The position numbers were made by a program, and so were the translations under genes. This document shows positions 1 to 6,137 of a stretch of DNA of 8,152 nucleotides, one piece after another. Within the stretch, counting starts at the first letter, position 1; each line of letters begins with the position of its first letter. The notes beneath the pieces are model-generated. The model was not told the origin of the DNA. It did no database searches and worked only from the letters and a program-made list of their open reading frames with translations. The stretch lies in NCBI GenBank assembly GCA_022750355.1, contig JAKIVW010000029.1:1-8152 (forward strand), read 5' to 3'. This DNA is from Thermoplasmata archaeon. Its GTDB lineage: Archaea > Thermoplasmatota > Thermoplasmata > Lutacidiplasmatales > UBA184.

Positions 1-1
1 T

Positions 2-1336
2 CCTCCGAGCAAGGGAGGCGGGACCATTTGGGTCGGGGTCGACGACACGGACAGTCCGAAGGGCGGTTGCACGACCTTCGTCCTCACCGAGCTCATCGCC
101 CTGGCCCGGCGAAACGACCTCGACCTCATCGGCGAACCGCGGCTGGTTCGACTCAACCCCAATATCCCGTGGAGAACGCGGGGGAACGCCGCCCTCTCCG
201 CGCGCGTGGGCCACGGACGGGGCCGTCGTACTCGGCTGGGGGAGATCGAAGGCGCTCCGGTCTGGTCGTATCGACGAGGTGGGCCACTCACCCACGAGGA
301 GCGAGCCGCCTACCTGGAGGAAGCTTGGACCTTGGTCCTCGCTGCCGCCAATGCGGGCGACGACAGCACGGACCCCGCGCTGGTCGCGACCGACCGGAGG
401 CTGCCCGCCTCCGTGTATTGGAACGCGGTGCGTTCGGTCGTGGACGTCGCCGATGTTCGTCGGGAGTTGGAGGAGGTGGGTGCGTGGTTTCGGTCGAGCG
501 GAAGTGAGCGGGGCCTGGTCGGCGCCGCGGCCTCCGTCGCGTGGCCCGGGCGGCGCCCGACCTGGGAGGTCATCGCGTACCGGGACCCGACCCGTTGGGG
601 GACCCCTCGGGCGGTGGACCCGTCGAGCGTTCGCGCCGTGCAGCGAGCCTTCCCCCATCTCTTCCTGTGTTACGATGCGCGTACGCGACGTACGATGGTG
701 GCCCCACACACTCCGTGTCCGATTCTCTTCGGCCTCCGCTCCACCGATCCCGCCTCGGCGATGCGGGCCCTGCCTCGAGTCCGGTCCGAGCCGATCGACC
801 GGTTCGTGCAGTTTCGAACGAACCAGGGAAGCGGGGACCATCTCGCTCCGCGAGGGAGGGAGGAATGGCCTCCCCTGACGTCGGGTAGCCTGCGGGGGTC
901 GGTCGCCTCCGCGGCGGCGGTCCTTCGGGGGGGTCACGTGCGATTCGAGGTGGCCCGGGGTTCGGGAGATCGGATCACGTGCCTGGCCTACGAGCCGACC
1001 AAGACGCTCCCTCGGGTTGCCCGTGAGCTGCTTCCCGGGGACCAGGTGCGAGTCTGGGGAAGCCGCGGCGCCGATACGTCGATCCACCTGGAGGGGATCG
1101 AGGTGGTACGGTGGGCGCGCTTCCTCTCGAGCAAGGAGGCCCCGCTCTGTCCGGCCTGCCACCGGCGGACCGAATCGACCGGCCGGCAGCGAGCGTACCG
1201 GTGCCGCGCGTGCGGTACCCGCCTCCCCCCCGAAGCCGCCCGCCCTCGGCTCCGACAGCCCGGCCTTCCGACCGGCATCTACCATCCCACCCCGTCCGCT
1301 CGGCGCCACCTGGCCATTCGAGCGCCCGAAAACTAG
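2..1336 (+). CDS. tiaS: tRNA(Ile2) 2-agmatinylcytidine synthetase TiaS (5' end at or beyond window edge)
   Basis: TiaS uses ATP and agmatine to turn C34 of the tRNA-Ile2 anticodon into agmatidine, so that this tRNA reads AUA as Ile and not AUG; it is cytoplasmic and archaea-specific. Numbering from the Ile codon at 26: the N-terminal kinase-type domain opens IWVGVDDTDSPKGGCTT, with the acidic DDTD at 6-9 and T16 matching Thr18 of the A. fulgidus enzyme, followed by RLVRLNPNIPWRTRGNAA at 39-56. The ferredoxin-like middle includes HTPCPILFGLR near 228-238 and EPIDRFVQFRTNQ near 255-267. An OB-fold lies at about 289-361, a zinc ribbon has Cys 375, 378, 393 and 396, and the C-terminal tail contains the family signature PSARRHL. 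About 436 residues fits the usual ~420. The frame is open to the window edge. Homologues begin close to IWVG, but that codon is ATT, so the start is either ATT behind the Shine-Dalgarno at 11-18 or a codon left of the window. Confidence 0.95.
   Translation, partial: PPSKGGGTIWVGVDDTDSPKGGCTTFVLTELIALARRNDLDLIGEPRLVRLNPNIPWRTRGNAALSARVGHGRGRRTRLGEIEGAPVWSYRRGGPLTHEERAAYLEEAWTLVLAAANAGDDSTDPALVATDRRLPASVYWNAVRSVVDVADVRRELEEVGAWFRSSGSERGLVGAAASVAWPGRRPTWEVIAYRDPTRWGTPRAVDPSSVRAVQRAFPHLFLCYDARTRRTMVAPHTPCPILFGLRSTDPASAMRALPRVRSEPIDRFVQFRTNQGSGDHLAPRGREEWPPLTSGSLRGSVASAAAVLRGGHVRFEVARGSGDRITCLAYEPTKTLPRVARELLPGDQVRVWGSRGADTSIHLEGIEVVRWARFLSSKEAPLCPACHRRTESTGRQRAYRCRACGTRLPPEAARPRLRQPGLPTGIYHPTPSARRHLAIRAPEN
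11..18 (+). promoter_or_regulatory. Possible Shine-Dalgarno for tiaS
   Basis: AAGGGAGG is a near-perfect match to the archaeal anti-Shine-Dalgarno. It sits 7 nt before an ATT codon at 26, exactly where TiaS homologues begin, and 9 nt before a TTG at 28 that is in the wrong frame. If it is a real ribosome binding site, tiaS would start at ATT. The alternative is that the gene starts further left and this is coding sequence (Lys-Gly-Gly). The window edge prevents a decision. Confidence 0.3.
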
Positions 1337-1342
1337 CTCCCC

Positions 1343-1362
1343 GGGGCCTCCCCAGAGTTTTT
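1343..1362 (+). terminator. Hairpin plus T5 run after tiaS
   Basis: Seven bases after the tiaS stop a GGGG-CCT-CCCC hairpin is followed by AGAG and then TTTTT at 1358-1362. T runs are rare in this GC-rich DNA, and archaeal termination depends mainly on a U-tract, so this is a plausible end for the tiaS transcript. The stem is only 4 bp and the tract only five T, so the call is tentative. Confidence 0.35.
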
Positions 1363-1468
1363 GAGGGGCTACCGACCTTCATCCTCTCTGGCTCCGGGTA
1401 TGCGCGGTACGAGAATGCATCGCGACCGGGTCACGGCCATCCCCTCGACCCCCCTCGCGATTCCGATC

Positions 1469-1475
1469 GGAGGAG
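1469..1475 (+). promoter_or_regulatory. Strong Shine-Dalgarno deciding the start of the zinc-ribbon protein
   Basis: GGAGGAG precedes a CTG codon at 1480, with 6 nt between the GGAGG core and the CTG. The CTG is in frame with the zinc-ribbon protein and lies 8 codons before its first Cys. No ATG, GTG or TTG exists in that frame between the tiaS stop and this point, so the site is the main argument for initiation here. It also lies inside a 27-codon frame (ATG at 1400) that ends at TGA 1481-1483. Confidence 0.5.
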
Positions 1476-1479
1476 TTCT

Positions 1480-2616
1480 CTGACCGCGGCGCTGCTCCTG
1501 GCCTGCCCGGCGTGCGGGACGGCCGTGCCGGAGGAGGTCGAAGCCTGTCCGAAATGCCATCTCTCGACCCAACTGTTCGTGGCGGTCCGCGAGGCCGCAG
1601 GACCCCTGGGAGGCGCGGACCTCGTTTCGATCCAAACGATCGGGGAGATCCTGGCCGCCGTCGACCTTTCGGTGCCGGCCGTGCCCGGCGGTGTCCCCAG
1701 CTCCCTCGCGCGCGCCCCCCGCCTCCCGCCCCTCCGAGCGGCTCCCTCGGCGCCTCCACCGGAGGAGCCGCGCCCTTCCTTCCCCCTCTCCGACCTCCAG
1801 GACCTGCCGAGCCTACCCGCGGGCCGCTCGGAGGAAGAGCTCGACCGGAAGATCGACGAGTACTTTCAGCTGGGTCGACGACTCGAGCTCGACTTCAGCG
1901 AATTTGAGAGCCGGCACCACGCCGCAGACCTGGTCAACGACCGTGCGTCGCTCGAGACGATCGCCCGGGAGATGTTCGTCCATCTGGTGAGCGGCCTGGC
2001 CGAGGAGTTCGAGAGCGTGGTCGCCCAGCGCAACGAGCTGGCCGCGTTTGTCCCGACCCCGAGCGCGGACGTGGAGATCGATGCGATCCGACGGGCGATC
2101 TCCCAGGGGGACCTCCCGGGCGCCCAACGCCGGTTGGCCCACGTGCGGGACGAGGTCCAACGGATCGAGGAGGAGTGGGAGGTCGGCAAGATCCTGGTCA
2201 CCGAAGCCGAGATGCTCGCGGCGACCGTGCACGAACTCGGCGGCGACCCCGGCCCCGCGATGGGGCCGGTCGAGGAGGGGCGCAAGATGATCCGCGTGGG
2301 CCGACGCACCGAAGGAGAACGCTTGCTGGCCCGCGGCGCCGTGGCGTTGTGGGCGGTCCTGGAGCCGCGACTGGTCGAGGACCTGCAGCGTCTGAAGCTC
2401 CGCCTCGCCGAATTGCGCGCGGCGGGGCTCGACATCCAGGTCGCGGTCGAAGAACTACGGGTCGTGATGGCCGAATTGCGACAACGCAACTACGTCGGTA
2501 CCATCGTCGCGTACCGCCGTGCCCGGGCTTTCGTGGAGCAGCACCGGATCCCGGGCGAAGAGTCCGGGTCGCCGGGCGAGGTCTCCGCGCCGATCCGACC
2601 GTTCACGTCGGCGTGA
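1480..2616 (+). CDS. Zinc-ribbon, alpha-helical repeat protein of unknown function
   Basis: I do not recognise a named family. Numbering from CTG 1480 (378 residues): a zinc ribbon has Cys 9, 12, 23 and 26 (CPAC and CPKC knuckles); a Pro/Ala-rich disordered linker spans about 64-115; the rest, about 117-355, is predicted almost wholly helical and charged, with many Leu, Glu and Arg and likely coiled-coil stretches. Three segments near 198-227, 262-290 and 321-352 look like diverged copies of one helical hairpin. The C-terminal ~20 residues are Ser/Gly/Pro-rich. No signal peptide or membrane span is seen, so it is probably cytoplasmic. The ribbon-plus-helical-repeat design suggests a scaffold or nucleic-acid/protein-binding role, which is inference only. 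The start is unusual: the first conventional codon after the Shine-Dalgarno, GTG 1525, would remove half the ribbon, while ATG 1111 would need a long overlap with tiaS. Its stop lies 10 bp from the stop of the convergent surface-protein gene. Confidence 0.8.
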   Translation: MTAALLLACPACGTAVPEEVEACPKCHLSTQLFVAVREAAGPLGGADLVSIQTIGEILAAVDLSVPAVPGGVPSSLARAPRLPPLRAAPSAPPPEEPRPSFPLSDLQDLPSLPAGRSEEELDRKIDEYFQLGRRLELDFSEFESRHHAADLVNDRASLETIAREMFVHLVSGLAEEFESVVAQRNELAAFVPTPSADVEIDAIRRAISQGDLPGAQRRLAHVRDEVQRIEEEWEVGKILVTEAEMLAATVHELGGDPGPAMGPVEEGRKMIRVGRRTEGERLLARGAVALWAVLEPRLVEDLQRLKLRLAELRAAGLDIQVAVEELRVVMAELRQRNYVGTIVAYRRARAFVEQHRIPGEESGSPGEVSAPIRPFTSA

Positions 2617-2626
2617 CCGGGGACGC

Positions 2627-5600
2627 TCAGCGCTTCGGCGACCACGTATAGGGGCTCGTGGGGGGCGCCGGAGGACGGCGGCGCGAATACACGTACCCCA
2701 AAGTAGCCGCCAGTCCCACCGCCACCGCGCCGAACACCCCCGCCACGATCCAGGGGAGCGTACTCGGAGCGGTTGCGTTTCCCGGGTTCGGCCCGGGCAG
2801 GAGCGTGAAGACGATGAACAGCTCGGTCGTCCCACCCCCCGCGAGGCTCACGTTGTTGTAGTACGGCAGATAGCCTGGGTCCGTCGCATAGACCGAGTGG
2901 ATCCCCGCGGGGAGCGAGAGGTTGACGCTGCCCGCCGACGCGTTCGGAACGGAGACCCCGTCCACCCAGAGTTGGGCTCCCGAGGCGGGGGCGAGCGTGA
3001 TGTACAGAGCGCCCGGGGCCCCTTCCTTCGAGAAGGTGAGCTGGACGGTCGCGTTCGCGGTCAGGTTCACGCTCCCGGCGGTGGGATACACCGTGTACCC
3101 GGCGGGCGGGCTGATCGTGTAGTTGTACGGTCCGGCGGCCAGGACCTGCGCGGGGAACTGGGCCACGTTCCCGAGGTCGATGAACGCACCCCACAGCGTG
3201 CTGGAGAGCGTGATCGCCCAGAAGCCACCGGCCGGGAAATTTACGGTAGAGAACGTGAGCCCGAAGAGCGGGTAGAACACGAGGGTGACCGTGAGGTTGC
3301 TGGAACCGACCACGAAGATCCCGGTGGATGGTATCCCGTACGCTCCGCCGATCGAGTCGGCGGTGTAGAAGTACTCGCCCTCGGGCCACAGTTCGGTGAG
3401 CGACGCTCCGGTGGAGGCGTTGAAGGCGAGGCCGCTCGACGTATACACCCCGACATGCCACTCGGTCCCAGCGGGGAGTCCCTCCACGGCGAACGTTACC
3501 GTGACGAGGAGCGTCGGGACGAGCGGGTGCGCGTCGCCTCCGAGCGCGATGTTGCCGCTCGCGTTGTACGGGAGGACCCAGTACGGGTCCAACGAACTGC
3601 CGTAGTTCCACCAGTAGTTCCCCCCGAGCTCATTCCCGCCCAGGATGTTCGGTCCGGCGCGCGGGGTGACGTTCCACAGCGACTCGAAGGGGAGTCGCGG
3701 GGCGAGGCCGGTGTAAGGGTCGAGCGTGGGCGAGTAGGCCGGGTGATAATCCCCGAACACGTTGTTGTAGACGACGTCGCCGCACGCGCAGCCGGGGCCT
3801 CCCGAACGGGCGTCCCCGAAGTCCGCGTCGAACAGTCCGTTGGAGCCGTGGACGCCCCCCGAGACCGATCCGGGATTGGCGGCCAGCGGGACGTATTCCA
3901 GGAACGTGTTGTTCCAGATCACGTTGTTCTCGCCCCCGTAGAAGAAGAGCGCGCCCCCGCCGGTCGTGAACGTGTTTCCGACCACCGAGCTCGACGAGGT
4001 GTTCCAGAAGACCACCGAATATTGCGGGGCACTGGCCCCGAAGTAGGCCGGTTCGAACCACCATCCGCCGATGGCGGCCCCGTTCGCGAGCGTGACGTTC
4101 GAGTCGTCGTAGAAGAACAGGCCGAGGTCGTTGGTCGCAGGGGTCCCGAACCGGACCGTATCGTTCACGAGCCACGCCGGGGTGCTCACCGTGAACGACG
4201 GGGGGGAAGCGACCACGACGTTCGCGAGGTTCTGCAGGAAGACACCCGGGAAAACGGGGAAGAAGAAGTCGTTGAACGCTCCGAACCAGGGGAAGAACGT
4301 TCCCCGCCCGTCACCCCCCTCGGCGCCGATCGGTCCAAGCTCGTTGTTCAGCAGCGTGCAACTCCCCGCGATGCAACTCGAGGAGATGTTCGCTAGGCCG
4401 GCATCGTCGAACGCCCAGAGTGGCGTGTAGACGCCCGCCCCGGCGTCGGGGAGCAGCGTGACGTTCAGGAAGTTCACCCCCGATAGGAGTGAGACGACGG
4501 AACGAGCGGGCGCATCCTCGGACGCCAGCGACCAGATCGAATACGTTCCCGGAGGCAGGTCGTAGGAACCGGCGGGCGGGGCCCAGCCGAACGAGTCGAT
4601 GGAAGGGGAAGGGCCCGGCCCGATGAAGGTGAACCCGTTCTCCGGCGCCAATCGGACGTCGAGGACCGCGATGCCGCTGCTCGTCGGAGCGACCCCCCAC
4701 TCCCCGGACAGGAGGGACGGTCCCTGTCCCAAATGGGCCGCGGGTCCCGGACTGCCTCGGAGCGCGGAGTCCCCATTGGGGGTCCAGGTGAACGCGAGCC
4801 CGGTCGAGGTCTCCCCGGTCTCGGCACCGGCGTCAAACGCCGCGGGCACGACGACATAGCTCTGGGTGGAGTTCGACCAGTAGTACAGATTGAGGGCGGC
4901 GGACGCGTTGAGGGCGTCGAAATTGCTACCCCCTCCGGGGCCGACGACGTCGATCTCGAAGTCGTCGGGGAGCCCCAGCGGGTCGTACGTCGCGCCGTCG
5001 GCGAGGTACTCGGCGGAGGGGAAGCTGCCCAGCGCCCCGCCGACCGTCGAGTTGAACTCGACATAATCGAACGAACCCGACCGGCTCTCGGTCGCGTTCG
5101 TGAGCGTGTAATTGAAGTAGACGACATTCCCGCCCGCCTCCCATCCCGAATCCAGAAAGAGGGAGAGGGTGAACGGATACCCCATCGAGAGGACGGGGCC
5201 GAGGGCGTAGTAAAAGGTCGTACCTACCTGAGTCCCGTTCGGTCCGTGCGCGACGATCGCGTTGCGGGAGAGGGCCCCCGAACTTCCCGAAAAGTTCCAG
5301 ACGTTGTCGAGGAACGAGAGTTGGTGGGAGAAGGTGGAGTACTCCACGACGTTCTGCGTCCAGAACTGGTACGACGAGTTTCCGAAGAGGGTGACGTTGG
5401 TCAATACGGCGTTGACCTGAACCCCATAGGCGTCGGGGGCTCCGGAGTCGACGGAGAGCCCGGAGAACGCGGTAGGGGCAAACGTACCGGCGATCCGTGG
5501 GGTCGTGAGGATCGTGGGAACGATCACTCCCGATTGATTTTCGAGTCCGAGGTCTGCGATGCCCATCGGAGCGGGAACGGTCGAGTAGGTCGGCTCGACG

Positions 5601-5962
5601 TGCGTCGCGCCCGAGGGCCCGGAGACCCGCGCATCGAGATTGGGAAGGAAGGCATCGCGGAGGGGGACCCCGGCCGACGCAATGGCGCTGGCGAGGGTGG
5701 CGGTCCGGCTGGCGGCGGGACCCATCCCCGCGGGGGCCGGGGGACTCGACCAGTCGGGGGAAACCGGCGCGCCCGCCGACCCGGTGGTGGCACCCACGGA
5801 AGGGTCGGCGCCGCCACGGGGCGGCGGAGAGCCCTGGACTTCCGGGCTAGTCCCACCGGGAACCGGATGGCCGTTCGTGCTCGGGAGGAGCCCGACCGAT
5901 CCGGCGACGACCAGAATCGTCACGAGAAGGGCCGAAGCCCCACTCGCCCAATCACGCCGCAC
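2627..5962 (-). CDS. Large membrane-anchored thermopsin-family (A5) surface protein with beta-helix-like region, beta-sandwich repeats and PEGA-like domain
   Basis: Probable extracellular acid protease or protease-derived surface protein, 1111 residues from GTG 5962. A signal peptide has Arg 2-3 then a hydrophobic core at 8-27. A Ser/Pro/Gly-rich linker leads to a thermopsin domain at about 125-389; its APMGIADLGLENQSG, LSFLDNVWNFSGS and TTFYYALGP match the order and wording of Sulfolobus thermopsin (APAGIASFGLYNYSG, LTFIDNVWNLTGS). A Trp-rich beta region lies at 390-520, and a beta-helix-like region at about 520-805 contains NNVIWNNTF and GGNYWWNYG, resembling NosD-type repeats. Two ~80-residue repeats follow at 822-981, a PEGA-like domain at 983-1053 and an anchor helix at 1071-1092 followed by RRR. 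There are more than two dozen NxS/T sequons, four Cys and two Lys. The frame extends up to GTG 6067, but those 35 codons hold more A/T-ending codons, no hydrophobic start and poorly spaced Shine-Dalgarno motifs, so 5962 is preferred. Thermopsin catalytic residues are not, to my knowledge, established, so activity is not proven. Confidence 0.92.
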   Translation of the reverse strand: MRRDWASGASALLVTILVVAGSVGLLPSTNGHPVPGGTSPEVQGSPPPRGGADPSVGATTGSAGAPVSPDWSSPPAPAGMGPAASRTATLASAIASAGVPLRDAFLPNLDARVSGPSGATHVEPTYSTVPAPMGIADLGLENQSGVIVPTILTTPRIAGTFAPTAFSGLSVDSGAPDAYGVQVNAVLTNVTLFGNSSYQFWTQNVVEYSTFSHQLSFLDNVWNFSGSSGALSRNAIVAHGPNGTQVGTTFYYALGPVLSMGYPFTLSLFLDSGWEAGGNVVYFNYTLTNATESRSGSFDYVEFNSTVGGALGSFPSAEYLADGATYDPLGLPDDFEIDVVGPGGGSNFDALNASAALNLYYWSNSTQSYVVVPAAFDAGAETGETSTGLAFTWTPNGDSALRGSPGPAAHLGQGPSLLSGEWGVAPTSSGIAVLDVRLAPENGFTFIGPGPSPSIDSFGWAPPAGSYDLPPGTYSIWSLASEDAPARSVVSLLSGVNFLNVTLLPDAGAGVYTPLWAFDDAGLANISSSCIAGSCTLLNNELGPIGAEGGDGRGTFFPWFGAFNDFFFPVFPGVFLQNLANVVVASPPSFTVSTPAWLVNDTVRFGTPATNDLGLFFYDDSNVTLANGAAIGGWWFEPAYFGASAPQYSVVFWNTSSSSVVGNTFTTGGGALFFYGGENNVIWNNTFLEYVPLAANPGSVSGGVHGSNGLFDADFGDARSGGPGCACGDVVYNNVFGDYHPAYSPTLDPYTGLAPRLPFESLWNVTPRAGPNILGGNELGGNYWWNYGSSLDPYWVLPYNASGNIALGGDAHPLVPTLLVTVTFAVEGLPAGTEWHVGVYTSSGLAFNASTGASLTELWPEGEYFYTADSIGGAYGIPSTGIFVVGSSNLTVTLVFYPLFGLTFSTVNFPAGGFWAITLSSTLWGAFIDLGNVAQFPAQVLAAGPYNYTISPPAGYTVYPTAGSVNLTANATVQLTFSKEGAPGALYITLAPASGAQLWVDGVSVPNASAGSVNLSLPAGIHSVYATDPGYLPYYNNVSLAGGGTTELFIVFTLLPGPNPGNATAPSTLPWIVAGVFGAVAVGLAATLGYVYSRRRPPAPPTSPYTWSPKR
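3020..3499 (-). repeat. Two tandem ~80-residue beta-sandwich repeats in the surface protein
   Basis: Residues 822-901 and 902-981 of the surface protein align end to end. VTFAVEGLPAGTEW corresponds to LTFSTVNFPAGGFW, GEYFYTADSIGGAYGIP to GPYNYTISPPAGYTVYP, and SSNLTVTLVFY to TANATVQLTFS. The pattern (GLPAGT-W, then G-Y-YT, GY--P-sG, then T-t--v-F) is one I recognise from large secreted proteins of Thermoplasmata. The copies are diverged, so this is an old duplication. They probably form a stalk holding the thermopsin part away from the membrane. Confidence 0.75.
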
Positions 5963-5985
5963 GGAGGTTGACAGCGCGCGCGGGG

Positions 5986-5993
5986 TTCTTACT
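5986..5993 (-). promoter_or_regulatory. Weak TATA-like element for the surface protein gene
   Basis: On the minus strand AGTAAGAA is centred about 28 nt before GTG 5962, the spacing expected for a TATA box of a leaderless archaeal transcript. It is one of few A-rich patches in this area. A second candidate, CATATCTA at 6114-6107 (minus strand), would instead give a leadered transcript. Neither matches the consensus well. Confidence 0.2.
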
Positions 5994-6106
5994 CCTTGGG
6001 GCGGGGGAACCCAGCGGCCCCCGGAACCCACGATCCGGCCCCGTCGTCCCGCCGCCCCCTCGGCCACCCTCCGTCCGAGCCTCCCGACATCCGCCGGGTC
6101 GCGGAG

Positions 6107-6114
6107 TAGATATG
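6107..6114 (+). promoter_or_regulatory. TATA-box candidate for leaderless hisS
   Basis: TAGATATG is an isolated A/T-rich octamer in a GC-rich divergent intergenic region, centred about 27 nt before GTG 6138. No Shine-Dalgarno precedes that GTG, which fits a leaderless mRNA beginning at or next to the start codon. Its reverse complement, CATATCTA, could serve the divergent surface-protein gene, so the element may work in both directions. Confidence 0.4.
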
Positions 6115-6137
6115 GGGGGACTGCCGGTCCCTCGCTC

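Noticed and set aside
1111..1479. Extending the zinc-ribbon protein upstream to ATG 1111
   Set aside because: This would overlap the conserved OB-fold end, zinc ribbon and C-terminal signature of tiaS in another frame, and the extra residues are Pro/Arg/Ser-rich without protein-like features.
2519..4396. 625-codon open frame on the + strand
   Set aside because: It lies antisense to the surface-protein gene, is dominated by Arg, Gly, Glu and Val with no domain or motif, and high GC makes stop-free antisense frames common. The minus-strand frame has clear thermopsin, repeat and membrane signals.
4733..5971. 412-codon open frame on the + strand
   Set aside because: Antisense shadow of the thermopsin region, with low-complexity R/G/E/V composition and no recognisable motif.
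5963..6067. 35-codon N-terminal extension of the surface protein from GTG 6067
   Set aside because: The signal peptide starts naturally at GTG 5962 (M-RRDW then the hydrophobic core). The extension has AGA, GTA, CAA and TCA codons near its end and badly spaced Shine-Dalgarno motifs. It remains possible.
5640..6137. Long N-terminal extension of the hisS frame
   Set aside because: The frame is open upstream, but it runs antisense through the surface-protein signal and linker region; HisRS homology begins at about residue 5 from GTG 6138.
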